This document shows positions 27,575 to 37,177 of a stretch of 64,000 nucleotides of DNA, one piece after another. The notes beneath the pieces were generated by a model. It did not search any database, had not been told where the DNA came from, and saw only the letters and a program-made list of their open reading frames with translations. The stretch comes from an uncultured Mollicutes bacterium (GTDB lineage Bacteria > Bacillota_I > Bacilli_A > Acholeplasmatales > Anaeroplasmataceae): contig UQFG01000008.1 of assembly GCA_900540175.1 (NCBI GenBank), positions 1 to 64,000 of the forward strand, in the 5' to 3' direction. The position numbers and the translations under genes were made by a program. Within the stretch, counting starts at the first letter, position 1. Every line of letters starts with the position of its first letter.

Positions 27575-27938
27575 AAAAGTCAGAAACGATCTTTTTTTAA
27601 TCGGCATACTTGTCCTTTTGGCGGTCGGCGCTTTGTTGTGGTTTTGTCTAAGAAGACAAAAAGACAACTTGATTGTAAAAATCTACTATCATCAGGAATT
27701 GATCGAGGAAATTGAGTTAAGCACGCTTGTTGAACCCAAAGAGTACGTAGTAGAGGCACAGAACGGTTCGGTTGTGATCATCATCGAATCCGACGGCGTT
27801 TTCGTCCTGTCTTCCGACTGCCCCGATCAAATATGCGTTCATCAGGGAAAAATCACCCAAAGCGGACAAACGATCACTTGTTTGCCGAATCGTGTATCCA
27901 TTCAATTGGTCGGAAAGGATGTGGATATTTCCGTATGA
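27567..27938 (+). CDS. NusG domain II-containing membrane-anchored protein
   Basis: A 123-residue protein with one N-terminal membrane helix (about 8-27) followed by an extracytoplasmic NusG_II-type beta domain, ending G-Q-T-I-T-C-L-P-N-R-V-S-I-Q-L. It contains the family's paired cysteines (S-D-C-P-D-Q-I-C-V-H-Q-G), which may form a disulfide or bind a ligand. The function is unknown; it regularly neighbours ApbE and Gx-transporter genes. It overlaps apbE by 8 bases and its stop overlaps the next start (ATGA), so the three genes are translationally coupled. Confidence 0.85.
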   Translation: MNKKVRNDLFLIGILVLLAVGALLWFCLRRQKDNLIVKIYYHQELIEEIELSTLVEPKEYVVEAQNGSVVIIIESDGVFVLSSDCPDQICVHQGKITQSGQTITCLPNRVSIQLVGKDVDISV

Positions 27939-28444
27939 AAAGTATCAAACGATTGGCCTTTCTTTCGATGATGTTGGCCCTGGCGATTGTTTTAAACATC
28001 GTAGAATCGTTTTTACCCGTCTTTATTCCCGGGGTAAAGTTGGGACTTGCCAACATCATTATTTTAATTTTGTTGTATGAGTTTTCATCTGTTGAAGCGT
28101 TTTGGGTTGATGTGTTGCGGATTGTTTTAGTCGGGCTGATTAGGGGAACCTTTCTTTCTCCGACTTTTTTCATGTCGCTTTCAGGAGGCATCTTATCGTA
28201 TCTCGTAATGCTGATTTTTTCCAAAATCAACTGTTTTTCCGTCATCGGAGTTTCGGTATTGGGAGCAATCAGCCACTCGATCGGGCAGATTGCCGTTGCC
28301 ATTTGGCTGTTGGGAACATCAGCGGTCATCTATTATCTGCCGTGGATCGCGCTGTTGTCGGTTTTAACGGGGATTTTAAGCGGTATTATTACCAGACTTT
28401 ATTTGAAAAGAAATATAACGGGCCTGTTTTTAAAAAAACAGTGA
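27935..28444 (+). CDS. Gx transporter family protein
   Basis: A 169-residue integral membrane protein with about five or six helices. It carries the family motifs F-I-P-G-V-K-L-G-L-A-N-I-I-I-L and I-R-G-T-F-L-S-P-T-F-F-M-S-L-S-G-G, once annotated as heptaprenyl diphosphate synthase component I. The fold resembles substrate-binding S components of ECF transporters; the cargo is not established. A longer frame starting at 27833 lies inside the preceding gene, so ATG 27935 is used, which overlaps the NusG_II stop. Confidence 0.85.
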   Translation: MKSIKRLAFLSMMLALAIVLNIVESFLPVFIPGVKLGLANIIILILLYEFSSVEAFWVDVLRIVLVGLIRGTFLSPTFFMSLSGGILSYLVMLIFSKINCFSVIGVSVLGAISHSIGQIAVAIWLLGTSAVIYYLPWIALLSVLTGILSGIITRLYLKRNITGLFLKKQ

Positions 28445-28522
28445 AATACAAGTTTCAAGTCAATTTTACCGATTTGAGGCATAACCTTAAATGAATCAAC
28501 GGTTTTATAAGGAAGGGATAAA

Positions 28523-29872
28523 ATGAAAGGCTATACAAAAGAACAAATCAAAAAAATCTGTGAAGAAGAAAATATCAAATACATCCGACTGCAATTTACC
28601 GATATTATGGGGATGCTGAAAAATGTGGAAATTCCGATTACTCGACTCGATGATGCGTTAGAAAATTCGGTGATGTTTGACGGGTCTTCTATCGAGGGAT
28701 TTGTCCGTATTTACGAGGCGGATATGTTTTTGCATCCGGATTTGGATACGTTTTTGATTTTACGGTGGGAAGATACCTCTTACGGTAAAGTCGCGCGCTT
28801 TATTTGTGATGTCTACCATCTTGGCAAAGACGGAAAACATGTTCCTTTTGACGGGGATCCAAGAGGAGTGCTCAAACGGAATTTACTGAAAATGAAAGAA
28901 GCGGGTTTTACGGCCATGAACGTCGGCGTGGAACCGGAATTTTTCTTGTTTCGACTTCAAGATGGCAAACCGACGCTGGAGTTTAATGATTTAGGAGGCT
29001 ATTTTGATTTGGCACCGATCGATGCGGCCGAAGATTGCCGGCGTGATATCGTATTGGCTCTTCAAAATATCGGATTCACGATTGAAGCCGCTCATCATGA
29101 AGTTTCACCGGGACAACACGAAATCAATTTTAAATTTGATTCCGCATTGGAAGCTTGCGATAACGTTCAGACGTTTAAAATCGTAGTTAAAAACATTGCC
29201 CGCCGGCATGGGTTACATGCTACGTTCATGCCCAAACCGATCGAAGGTATTAACGGCTCGGGTATGCATGTGAATTGCTCGCTGGTTTCAGAAGACGGAA
29301 CCAATGCATTTTACGATGCGTCCGCTTTAAATGGTCTTTCGGCAGTTGCCAGACGATTTATTTCCGGTATTTTAACCCATGCAAAAGGATTTTGTCTGAT
29401 AACCAATCCGATTGTCAATTCTTATAAACGAATTGTTCCGGGATATGAAGCGCCTTGTTATATTTCTTGGTCGGATTCCAATCGTTCGACGATGATTCGC
29501 ATTCCTGCCGCCAGAGGAATGAAAACCAGAACGGAGATTCGCAGCGTCGATGTGGCAGCCAATCCTTATTTGGCAATCAGTGCGATTCTTTCAGCAGGAT
29601 TGGATGGCATTCAAGGAAATTGCGAAAATGTCGATCCGATCTATGAAAACCTCTATCAAATGGATGATTCGGCTCGTCAGGCACTGGGCGTTGATTCGTT
29701 GCCGGCGGATTTGTTTGCGGCCATTCAGTCGTTTAAGGACGATCCGTTGATTTTAGAAGCGATGGGGACACATATTGCAACCAAAATGATTGAGGCTAAA
29801 ACACTAGAATGGAACGAGTATCGCCGTCAAGTGAGTCAGTGGGAAATCGATCGGTATTTGACACGCTATTAA
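28523..29872 (+). CDS. glnA: Glutamine synthetase, type I
   Basis: Converts glutamate, ammonia and ATP to glutamine. The 449-residue protein has the beta-grasp opening, M-F-D-G-S-S-I-E-G-F, P-E-F-F-L-F, the catalytic core H-H-E-V-S-P-G-Q-H-E-I, the ATP-site K-P-I-E-G-I-N-G-S-G-M-H, N-S-Y-K-R and R-I-P-A-A-R-G. The length fits the feedback-inhibited GSI-alpha form of Bacillota. GGAAGG precedes the ATG. No GlnR operator was recognised in the 78-base upstream gap. Confidence 0.97.
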   Translation: MKGYTKEQIKKICEEENIKYIRLQFTDIMGMLKNVEIPITRLDDALENSVMFDGSSIEGFVRIYEADMFLHPDLDTFLILRWEDTSYGKVARFICDVYHLGKDGKHVPFDGDPRGVLKRNLLKMKEAGFTAMNVGVEPEFFLFRLQDGKPTLEFNDLGGYFDLAPIDAAEDCRRDIVLALQNIGFTIEAAHHEVSPGQHEINFKFDSALEACDNVQTFKIVVKNIARRHGLHATFMPKPIEGINGSGMHVNCSLVSEDGTNAFYDASALNGLSAVARRFISGILTHAKGFCLITNPIVNSYKRIVPGYEAPCYISWSDSNRSTMIRIPAARGMKTRTEIRSVDVAANPYLAISAILSAGLDGIQGNCENVDPIYENLYQMDDSARQALGVDSLPADLFAAIQSFKDDPLILEAMGTHIATKMIEAKTLEWNEYRRQVSQWEIDRYLTRY

Positions 29873-29900
29873 AACTGCTGGTATCAGCGGTTTTTTCTTT
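29873..29900 (+). terminator. Terminator after glnA
   Basis: AACTGCTG pairs with TCAGCGGTT (one wobble), followed by TTTTCTTTT. Confidence 0.75.
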
Positions 29901-29904
29901 TGAC

Positions 29905-29935
29905 AAAAGAAAAAAATCCATGATTAACATGGATT
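29905..29935 (-). terminator. Terminator after the HD hydrolase gene
   Basis: On the minus strand AATCCATG (29935-29928) pairs with CATGGATT (29922-29915) and a T run follows. Confidence 0.75.
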
Positions 29936-29942
29936 GATGAAT

Positions 29943-30611
29943 TTACGAAAGAGCTTGCCCGTTGATGATCAACTGGAAGGTCAACCCTAATTTGGCTGCT
30001 GCGTTTTTGCACAATTTCATCCGATTTAAAAAGATTTCAAAGTATTCGATCAATGGGGAAATGGATGTATCGATTTCTAAATTGAGGAAGATCTTTTTTT
30101 GATCTTTATTCACTTCCAAATACGATTTGGTTACAGAATAATTGACGCGATCATGGATGTCGAAGTTTGCTTGATTTTGATTTCGAACTCGACTCCGTCT
30201 GACATCGGACTTATCCGCCAAAATTAATGCTGCCGCAATCGGATGAACGGGGATACCCGTTCCTTCGTCATGGTTTCCGATGGCCGAAACAATCAAACTG
30301 ATTTCCTCGGGATCCATTTTCATATTATCGAGCAGTCTGAAAGTCATGATGGCACCACTTTGGGAATGATCGACTCGATTGACAAGATTTCCGATATCGT
30401 GTAAGTAAGCGGCGATTTTAACCAATTCAACGGCTCTTTTAGGATAATCCAAAGAGGATAAAATATAAGCCGCATCTTTGGCTACTTTTTCGACATGGGC
30501 AAAAGAATGCTCGGTATATCCCAAAGCAATCAATGCCTGATCGGCTGAAGTAATGTAGGTTTTGATGATTGGATTTTGTTTGATTTGTTCATAAGTTACC
30601 ATAAAAATCAC
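29943..30611 (-). CDS. HD-domain phosphohydrolase
   Basis: A 222-residue HD-superfamily protein. Metal-binding residues are visible in H-S-F-A-H-V-E-K-V, Y-L-H-D-I-G-N (the HD pair), I-G-N-H-D-E-G-T-G and D-K-S-D-V-R-R-S-R. This layout is common in a conserved Bacillota family of uncertain substrate, possibly nucleotides. The frame begins with GTG at 30611; ATG 30602 (M-V-T-Y-E-Q) is the likelier start. It is monocistronic and divergent from the phosphoesterase gene. Confidence 0.8.
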   Translation of the reverse strand: MIFMVTYEQIKQNPIIKTYITSADQALIALGYTEHSFAHVEKVAKDAAYILSSLDYPKRAVELVKIAAYLHDIGNLVNRVDHSQSGAIMTFRLLDNMKMDPEEISLIVSAIGNHDEGTGIPVHPIAAALILADKSDVRRSRVRNQNQANFDIHDRVNYSVTKSYLEVNKDQKKIFLNLEIDTSISPLIEYFEIFLNRMKLCKNAAAKLGLTFQLIINGQALS

Positions 30612-30730
30612 TCGCTTTCTTCTTTCTTTTATTTTATCATATTTTAAAAGGATTATAAATAAAAATAAGTTGGTATGATGTTTGAAAACGGCTGTAAACT
30701 AATAAAGTAAGTTTAAAAGGAGGTTTTTGG

Positions 30731-31846
30731 ATGACTTTGTTTTGGTTGGGTGTTGGAATTGTTTTTTATTATGTGGTTTTGTATGTCATTACAAAAACCT
30801 TTTTACGAATTCTTTCTATCAAACGGCAGTATTTTTGGAGAAGTGTCCTTTTGATAATCGAATCAATTCCTGTTTTTTGTATCATCGATTACATGCATCG
30901 CGGGAATCCTTTTATTTGTTTAATGAGTGTTTTGGGTTATATTATCGCGGCCTTTTTGCTTTATTTTTTAATTGCTTTCGCTCTTTTGGCCATTATTTTA
31001 CCGCTTTTATCGGTTTGTTTGAACAAAAAATACGCTACAAAAGTATTTTCTAAATTCAGTTTGTGGTTTTGTAGCGGAATCAGCATCGCCGTCTTGATTT
31101 TGGGAAGTATTTTTGCGGTTTTTCCGACAGTAACGCAAACGACCGTTTTTGCGCCGATTGATCGTGATTTTAAGATCATTGTGTTATCCGATATTCATTA
31201 CGGTTCGACCGGGTCTGTTGTGTCGTTAAAACGAATGGTCGAACAGGTCAATTGCCTGCAACCCGATTTGATTATTTTGGCCGGCGATGTCTTGGATCAG
31301 CATGTCGAACTCTTATCCAAAGAAACATTTACATCGGCGATGAACACGCTAGATGCGACTTACGGAGTGGTTGCGGTAACCGGCAATCATGAATTTGCCA
31401 CGAATACGTTGGAACAAATTATCGACTTTTACGATCAAACCTCCGTACGGTTGTTGTTGGATGAACAACTTGTGATTGCCGATCGTATTCGTTTGGTTGG
31501 CCGAATCGATGATCATGATCCCGAAAACAGACGAAAACCGTTAAAAGATTATGTAGAAGATTCTATTTTGCCGCTTTTGGTGGTGGATCATCAACCACAG
31601 TATTTTAAAGAGGCGAAAGAAATCGGGGCTTTCTTGCAACTATCCGGGCACACGCACAATGGTCAGATTTTTCCCGGAAATTGGATTTTAAGTATTTATA
31701 ATCGACTGTTGTACGACAGCCCTTCTAATGGAATGCATACTTATGATGATTTTACGTTGGCAATTAGCCGTGGCTATGGGACGTGGGGATTCCCGTTTCG
31801 CTTGACAGGAGCATCGGAAATTTTGGAAATCAATTTAAAAGCCTAA
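30731..31846 (+). CDS. Membrane-anchored calcineurin-like metallophosphoesterase
   Basis: A 371-residue protein. The first 140 residues hold about four hydrophobic helices. The rest is a metallophosphoesterase with all metal motifs: V-L-S-D-I-H-Y-G, L-A-G-D-V-L-D, V-T-G-N-H-E-F, V-D-H-Q-P and S-G-H-T-H-N-G-Q-I-F-P. The soluble domain follows the last helix and is probably extracytoplasmic. Relatives include YkuE/YaeI-type phosphoesterases acting on lipids or nucleotides; the substrate here is not known. AAAGGAGG precedes the ATG. Confidence 0.88.
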   Translation: MTLFWLGVGIVFYYVVLYVITKTFLRILSIKRQYFWRSVLLIIESIPVFCIIDYMHRGNPFICLMSVLGYIIAAFLLYFLIAFALLAIILPLLSVCLNKKYATKVFSKFSLWFCSGISIAVLILGSIFAVFPTVTQTTVFAPIDRDFKIIVLSDIHYGSTGSVVSLKRMVEQVNCLQPDLIILAGDVLDQHVELLSKETFTSAMNTLDATYGVVAVTGNHEFATNTLEQIIDFYDQTSVRLLLDEQLVIADRIRLVGRIDDHDPENRRKPLKDYVEDSILPLLVVDHQPQYFKEAKEIGAFLQLSGHTHNGQIFPGNWILSIYNRLLYDSPSNGMHTYDDFTLAISRGYGTWGFPFRLTGASEILEINLKA

Positions 31847-31893
31847 AGTTCTTTTTACGGGTTTTAAACCGTATATTGGAACGGGTGATACAA

Positions 31894-33165
31894 ATGAATT
31901 CGATTAAAATCCACGGGAATCAACCGCTTAAAGGCGTGGTTCAAGTTCACGGGTCTAAGAATGCGGCTATTCCGTTGGTTTGTGCTTCTTTGCTGGCTAA
32001 AGGAAAAGTATTGTTTAGAAATGTTCCACGTATTTCGGATATCGATGATTTGGTTGCGATTCTAAGAAAACTGGATTGCAACGTTCGTTTTAAAGGTCAT
32101 TTGCTGATGATTGACAATACGAATTTAAAATACAAACCGCTCTTGTTTGAAGAATGTAGCAAAATCAGAGGTTCTTATTATTTAATCGGTGTTTTTTTGA
32201 CGTTGTTTTCCAAATGCGAAATTTTATTGCCGGGTGGTTGCAAAATCGGCAAACGGCCGATCGATTTGCATTTGGATGCATTTGAGCAGTTGGGGTTTGA
32301 ATCTAAGACTGAAGGAAACAAACTATTCCTAGTCAAAAAAAAAGAGGTAACGGATGTTGTTGTCCGTTTGAAAAACAAAAGCGTCGGCGCATCTCTTAAT
32401 GCGTTGTTTTCCTGTCTTGCAACCGATCAAGTTATCCTTGAGAATACATTATTTGAACCGGAAGGAAAAGACGTTATTGTATTTTTAAAACAAATCGGCT
32501 ATTGTATTGATGTAGAAGAAGATCGGATTTATTATAAAAAAAAGAGTTTGGATTTCCGCTTTGTCAAACACGCTATTATTTTTGATCGGATGGAAACGAT
32601 GACGTATGTGATCATGGGACTGCTTTGTGGGAATTTAACCATACAAAATGCGCCGATTGCCGATCTGCAATATCCGTTGGAATTGCTGCTTCAAAGTGGG
32701 TATCAAATCAGTTTTACAGGAACGGTAATTAAAGCGAAAAAAAGCAAAGGCAAAGGAATTTGTTTAAAAACGGCTCCATATCCCGGATTTCCGACCGATC
32801 TTCAAGCCTTGTTTGGCGTTTTAAATGCCGTGGGGGAAGGGGAATCCGTCATGGAAGAGTGTATTTTTGAAAATCGGATGCATATTTATTCAGATCTTTT
32901 AAAAGCGGGAGCCTCTATTCGTGTGGATGGAAACAAGGTCTATTTAAAAGGTGTCAACCAACTGGCGGCCATTTCTTGTCAAGCTTGTGATCTACGTCAT
33001 GCGGCGGCCTTGATTTTAATGGGACTTTGTTCAACGGGAACAACAGTAATAGAACAGTATGACCTTATTGAACGGGGATATGAGGATTTTATTCGAAAAA
33101 CTATTGCCATGGGGGCAGAAATTGAAGTCCTTTTAAATCAAGTACCAAATAATGTGAACAGATAA
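31894..33165 (+). CDS. murA: UDP-N-acetylglucosamine 1-carboxyvinyltransferase
   Basis: The first committed step of peptidoglycan synthesis, transferring enolpyruvate from PEP to UDP-GlcNAc. The 423-residue protein shows the EPSP-synthase-like fold, S-K-N-A-A-I-P-L, S-Y-Y-L-I-G, and the fosfomycin-target cysteine in L-P-G-G-C-K-I-G-K-R-P-I-D-L-H. D-L-R-H-A-A-A-L matches the conserved D-[LI]-R-[AG]-[GS]-A motif with a substitution. The open frame extends upstream to 31783 inside the phosphoesterase gene, so ATG 31894 is used. It is more divergent than a typical MurA and could be the second paralogue many Bacillota have. Confidence 0.9.
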   Translation: MNSIKIHGNQPLKGVVQVHGSKNAAIPLVCASLLAKGKVLFRNVPRISDIDDLVAILRKLDCNVRFKGHLLMIDNTNLKYKPLLFEECSKIRGSYYLIGVFLTLFSKCEILLPGGCKIGKRPIDLHLDAFEQLGFESKTEGNKLFLVKKKEVTDVVVRLKNKSVGASLNALFSCLATDQVILENTLFEPEGKDVIVFLKQIGYCIDVEEDRIYYKKKSLDFRFVKHAIIFDRMETMTYVIMGLLCGNLTIQNAPIADLQYPLELLLQSGYQISFTGTVIKAKKSKGKGICLKTAPYPGFPTDLQALFGVLNAVGEGESVMEECIFENRMHIYSDLLKAGASIRVDGNKVYLKGVNQLAAISCQACDLRHAAALILMGLCSTGTTVIEQYDLIERGYEDFIRKTIAMGAEIEVLLNQVPNNVNR

Positions 33166-33166
33166 G

Positions 33167-33200
33167 AAAAAACCACCGGTTCTACAAAAGACCGATGGGT
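33167..33200 (-). terminator. Terminator of the dapF-dapH-dapL operon
   Basis: Minus strand ACCCATCGGT (33200-33191) pairs with ACCGGTGGT (33180-33172) with one wobble and one mismatch, followed by a T run. Confidence 0.6.
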
Positions 33201-33208
33201 AAGATACT

Positions 33209-34300
33209 TTATTTGGTGATTGCTTTACAAGCAATTTTTTGATAGATTTTTACACCGGTATCCAAGATATCCATGTTAAAATCAAATCGACTGGTATGCA
33301 GCAAATGCGCTGATCCGCATCCAAGCAACAGGAACAAAGAAGGGTATTTTCTGGTATAACAGCCGAAATCTTCGGCTTGCAAAAACGGTTTGTCTAAGAG
33401 GGTGTAATTTAAAACCGATTGGTATTCTAAAACTAAAGCCGGATCATTCAAAACACTTGGATAAGCCGCATTGATGAATAACTCCGTTTGAACACCCCAT
33501 TCCAGTTCGATTTTCTTTAACAGGGATTGAAGTTCGTTTTTCATAAATAAGAAGACCGGATCGTCAAAAGCCCGCATGGTTGCTTGAAGATGGGCTTCTT
33601 GGGCAACGGCATTGCGTGCGGTACCGGAAACGATTTTTCCGAAACTAATTAAATGCGGTTCTTTTAAAAGTGCCATTTTTTCGTAAAATTCTGTTATGAT
33701 TTTAGCAGAAGCCAGCAAGGCATCGCCTTTATTTGTACGATTGGCAGCATGCATCGCCGTTCCGTGAACGTTGATGTCGACTTCTCCAGATGTCGCAAGC
33801 ATTCCACCCGGCATTGTGTAGACTTGGTTTTCAGGAAGATTGGGCCAGATATGCATGCCAAACACACGATCGACATGATATTGTTCTAAAATGCCTGATT
33901 TTAAAATATCGTTGGCGCCGGCGTTTTCTTCTTCGGAAGGTTGAAACAAGCATAAAATATTGTTTTTCAGTTGATCGATATGATCATTTGCCCATTGGGC
34001 AAACCCCAATAACATCGCCATATGACCGTCGTGGGCACAGGCATGCATGATTCCTTGGTGGGAAGAAGCAAACGGAAGATTGGTTTGTTCTGCGATCGGT
34101 AAGGCATCCATATCGGCCCGAAAACATAAGGTTGCTTTTTGATGGGCATCAAAATAAAAGGCCACACCTGTCTCGGTAGGGTTTAATACCGTACAAGATA
34201 ACGTTTCGGCAAAAGAACATAAATAGGCTTTGGTTTTAAATTCCCGTCTTCCTAATTCGGGGATTTGATGCAACTCTTTTCGGATTTGTTTTATATTCAT
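33209..34300 (-). CDS. dapL: N-acetyldiaminopimelate deacetylase (M20 family)
   Basis: A 363-residue M20-family amidohydrolase. Metal-site motifs are F-R-A-D-M-D-A-L-P, H-A-C-A-H-D-G-H-M-A, P-S-E-E-E-N-A-G-A and F-G-M-H. M20 enzymes of this clade (YkuR in Bacillus) deacetylate N-acetyl-LL-diaminopimelate. The assignment is strengthened by dapH and dapF directly upstream in the same operon. The symbol follows Bacillus usage and is not the aminotransferase also called DapL. Confidence 0.88.
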   Translation of the reverse strand: MNIKQIRKELHQIPELGRREFKTKAYLCSFAETLSCTVLNPTETGVAFYFDAHQKATLCFRADMDALPIAEQTNLPFASSHQGIMHACAHDGHMAMLLGFAQWANDHIDQLKNNILCLFQPSEEENAGANDILKSGILEQYHVDRVFGMHIWPNLPENQVYTMPGGMLATSGEVDINVHGTAMHAANRTNKGDALLASAKIITEFYEKMALLKEPHLISFGKIVSGTARNAVAQEAHLQATMRAFDDPVFLFMKNELQSLLKKIELEWGVQTELFINAAYPSVLNDPALVLEYQSVLNYTLLDKPFLQAEDFGCYTRKYPSLFLLLGCGSAHLLHTSRFDFNMDILDTGVKIYQKIACKAITK

Positions 34301-34362
34301 AAAAACGCCCCCTAAAAAAATAAATTACGGTATCAAGAACTTTTTTAGTAAAGAATGTAAGT

Positions 34363-35058
34363 TTATAACGTTCGTAAGACTTGGATCAATTCCGTTTTAG
34401 ATTGGGTTTGATCGTCTTTTTGTTTTAAAATTTTTGCTGGAACGCCTCCGACAACAACACCTGAAGGAACATCGTGGATAACAACCGACCCAGCGGCTAC
34501 AACGGATCCTTTTCCGATGCGGCAGCCTTCGATAACGACAGCATTGGCTCCGATTAAAACATCATCTTCAATGATTACGGGAACGGCAGAAGCCGGTTCG
34601 ACGACACCTGCCAATACGGTTCCAGCACCAATGTGACAGTTTTTTCCAACGATGGCTCGTCCGCCTAAAACGGCACCCATATCAATCATGGTCCCGTCCC
34701 CGACAACGGCTCCCACATTTAAAATAGCCCCCATCATGATTACGGCATTCTCACCAATGTCGACGTGATCGCGGATAATGGCTCCCGGTTCGATTCGGGC
34801 ATTGAGGTGCCGAACATTTAATAACGGGATGGCTGAATTCCTTCTATCACATTCAACGATTAGATCGACAATATCCTTTTGATGAGATGTCAAAACCGGC
34901 TCTACATCGTTTTGTTCCCCGAATACCAAATAAAAATCCGGATTGCCGAATACGGTACAATTGGGAAATGACAACTCTTTTTTGGCTTTTATGTATGCTT
35001 TAATCGGTGTTTTTTTCGGTGACTTTTGTATCATTTCAATAATTTCTTGGGCATTCAT
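34363..35058 (-). CDS. dapH: Tetrahydrodipicolinate N-acetyltransferase
   Basis: Acetylates 2,3,4,5-tetrahydrodipicolinate using acetyl-CoA, the entry to the acetylase branch of lysine/DAP synthesis. The 231-residue protein has a DapH-specific N-terminal domain (about 1-80) and a left-handed beta-helix of hexapeptide repeats (about 90-210: [27 protein letters not shown]). The longer frame from 35166 overlaps dapF; ATG 35058 with TAGGAG is the true start. It is 62 bases upstream of dapL. Confidence 0.94.
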   Translation of the reverse strand: MNAQEIIEMIQKSPKKTPIKAYIKAKKELSFPNCTVFGNPDFYLVFGEQNDVEPVLTSHQKDIVDLIVECDRRNSAIPLLNVRHLNARIEPGAIIRDHVDIGENAVIMMGAILNVGAVVGDGTMIDMGAVLGGRAIVGKNCHIGAGTVLAGVVEPASAVPVIIEDDVLIGANAVVIEGCRIGKGSVVAAGSVVIHDVPSGVVVGGVPAKILKQKDDQTQSKTELIQVLRTL

Positions 35059-35143
35059 TTTATATTCTCCTAACTGATATTTCTTGTCGATGGTTTTACT
35101 TTGTTGTGAAAAAAAATAGGGGAACGCTATTTTAATTTTTTTC

Positions 35144-35944
35144 CTATTCGTTGTATTCGCATTCAAATACTTTTGTCGCCGGACCGATCATCTCAACGCC
35201 TTTATCGGTGACATGAACGGTTAAATGGCCTAGGTTTAACAAAACCTGAACCGTTGGATCGGTAAAACCGAGTTTTGAAGTCGTTACCACGGAAGCACAA
35301 CAACCTGTTCCGCATGCAAGCGTCCATCCGACGCCGCGTTCATAAGTTTTCACTTGAATGGTTTTTCGATTCACAACTTGTACGAAATTGACATTTGTTT
35401 TTTGTGTAAAAAGAGGATGATTGCAGATTTCCTCGGCGGAATTTAGAAGTTCACTGTTTAAATCGGGAACAAAAAGAACCGTATGGACCGTTCCCATAAA
35501 CAAAGTATAAACGGTGATATTTCGTTCTTTTAATTTTAAAATCCGACCAAAAGAGGGAAGATCATCCTTAATGTGGAGCAATGAATTTTGAAATAAAGGC
35601 ATTCCCATATAAACCTTGCACATAAAGGGATCATCCGTTATGATTTCGATCGTTTTTTTTCCGGCTTGCGTCAAAACATCCAATTTTTTTTGTTTTACGA
35701 GAGCGTGATCAAAGCAGTATTTTGCAAAACAGCGAATTCCATTTCCACACATCGGGGCTCTTGAACCGTCGGCATTGTAAAAAATCATTTCCAAAGGATT
35801 ATTTTTGACGACAATCATCCCATCGCCACCGATTCCTGTTTTTCGGTTGCAAACTTTTATTGCCAATTGGGAATAATCAATTTGGTCTTTATATTCTAAT
35901 ACGCAAAAATCATTGCCGCATCCATGCATTTTTTCTATTTTCAT
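35144..35944 (-). CDS. dapF: Diaminopimelate epimerase
   Basis: Interconverts LL- and meso-diaminopimelate. The 266-residue protein has both catalytic cysteines, in M-C-G-N-G-I-R-C and L-A-C-G-T-G-C-C, and the opening [11 protein letters not shown] 35944 with AGGAGG is preferred over the upstream ATG 35995. It is first in the dapF-dapH-dapL operon, so the cell probably uses meso-DAP in its wall, for lysine, or for spore dipicolinate. Confidence 0.95.
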   Translation of the reverse strand: MKIEKMHGCGNDFCVLEYKDQIDYSQLAIKVCNRKTGIGGDGMIVVKNNPLEMIFYNADGSRAPMCGNGIRCFAKYCFDHALVKQKKLDVLTQAGKKTIEIITDDPFMCKVYMGMPLFQNSLLHIKDDLPSFGRILKLKERNITVYTLFMGTVHTVLFVPDLNSELLNSAEEICNHPLFTQKTNVNFVQVVNRKTIQVKTYERGVGWTLACGTGCCASVVTTSKLGFTDPTVQVLLNLGHLTVHVTDKGVEMIGPATKVFECEYNE

Positions 35945-36028
35945 AAATCCTCCTAACAAGGTCTTATGTTTTTTTAAGATCCTAAAGGGTCTCACTCCAT
36001 CAAAGGTATCTTTATTTATTTTTTCATT

Positions 36029-36057
36029 ATTATATGCAATTTAAGCGGTTAAATCAA
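36029..36057 (-). promoter_or_regulatory. dap operon promoter
   Basis: Minus strand TTGATT (36057-36052), 17-base spacer, TATAAT (36034-36029), about 80 bases before dapF. Confidence 0.65.
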
Positions 36058-36118
36058 GAAAAAGGAAAGAACATGGATAATTTTGTTTTTTTAGAAGGGA
36101 TAAAAGTTGGAAAATAAA

Positions 36119-36147
36119 TTGACATTGGAATTTTTCTTTGTTATAAT
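36119..36147 (+). promoter_or_regulatory. rplM-rpsI promoter
   Basis: Perfect TTGACA (36119-36124), 17-base spacer, perfect TATAAT (36142-36147). An exact DnaA box TTATCCACA follows at 36172-36180 in the leader. Confidence 0.85.
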
Positions 36148-36219
36148 AACCAATGGTACATTTTTAAGCAATTATCCACAGTTGCCCTAAATTATGAAAG
36201 TAACTTAGGAGGAAAAACA

Positions 36220-36657
36220 ATGAATCAAACATTCATGGCAAAAAGTCAAACGATGCAACACGATTGGTATGTTGTTGATGCAAGCGGATTAACGCTTGGA
36301 CGTTTAGCGACGGTTGTAGCTTCTTTACTGAAAGGAAAACATAAGCCGACGTATACTCCACATGTAAACTGCGGAGACAATGTCATCGTTATCAACGCTG
36401 ACAAAATCAAATTAACCGGTAATAAGTGGCAGGATAAGCTTTACCGCAATCACTCTGAATACAACGGCGGTCTTCGGACGCTTACGGCAGAAACGGTAAT
36501 GACCAAATATCCTACAAGAATGGTAGAACATGCGATTTACGGCATGTTGCCACATACAAAGTTGGGAAATCAAATGAGAAAACAACTTTATGTGTATGCT
36601 TCTAGTACGCATCCGCATGCGGCTCAAAAACCGGTAGAATTCGTAGTGAAGGCATAA
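36220..36657 (+). CDS. rplM: Large ribosomal subunit protein uL13
   Basis: A 145-residue ribosomal protein with W-Y-V-V-D-A-S-G-L-T-L-G-R-L-A, L-L-K-G-K-H-K-P-T-Y-T-P and the C-terminal G-M-L-P-H-T-K-L-G-N-Q-M-R-K-Q-L. AGGAGG precedes the ATG. It is followed at 17 bases by rpsI, the universal pairing. Confidence 0.97.
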   Translation: MNQTFMAKSQTMQHDWYVVDASGLTLGRLATVVASLLKGKHKPTYTPHVNCGDNVIVINADKIKLTGNKWQDKLYRNHSEYNGGLRTLTAETVMTKYPTRMVEHAIYGMLPHTKLGNQMRKQLYVYASSTHPHAAQKPVEFVVKA

Positions 36658-36674
36658 GGGGAGGAAACGATTAA

Positions 36675-37073
36675 ATGGCAAAGAAATTAGTTCAATATTT
36701 AGGAACCGGTCGTCGTAAAAGTTCGGTTGCCCGCGTTTATTTACGTTCCGGCAAAGGAACCATTACGATCAACGGTCGTTCCTTTGAAGAGTATATTCCT
36801 TCAGCAGCAGTTCGTTTAGATGTACTACAACCACTTGAATTAACAGAAACAACAAATAAGTTTGACATTTTGGTTAACGTATTTGGTGGAGGTTTGACCG
36901 GTCAAGCCGGTGCGATCCGTTTGGGGATTGCCCGTGCTTTAATGGAAGTGAATCCGGATTACCGAGCAACTTTAAAGCCGGCTGGTCTTATCACACGCGA
37001 TCCGCGTGCTAAAGAACGTAAGAAATACGGTTTGAAAAAAGCACGTCGCGCTCCTCAATTCTCAAAACGTTAA
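36675..37073 (+). CDS. rpsI: Small ribosomal subunit protein uS9
   Basis: A 132-residue ribosomal protein with [31 protein letters not shown] and the conserved basic tail [12 protein letters not shown] that reaches the P site. Second gene of the rplM-rpsI operon, closed by a terminator. Confidence 0.97.
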   Translation: MAKKLVQYLGTGRRKSSVARVYLRSGKGTITINGRSFEEYIPSAAVRLDVLQPLELTETTNKFDILVNVFGGGLTGQAGAIRLGIARALMEVNPDYRATLKPAGLITRDPRAKERKKYGLKKARRAPQFSKR

Positions 37074-37104
37074 TCTTGCGAATTGGAAATTGTATAAAAA
37101 GAAA

Positions 37105-37142
37105 AAGACCAAAGGACTTCTCACCCTTTGGTTTTTCTTTTT
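37105..37142 (+). terminator. Terminator after rpsI
   Basis: ACCAAAGG (37108-37115) pairs with CCTTTGGT (37125-37132), followed by TTTTCTTTTTT. Confidence 0.88.
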
Positions 37143-37177
37143 TATTTTTATCAAATAGAAAGAAAAGGTGAATAGAA

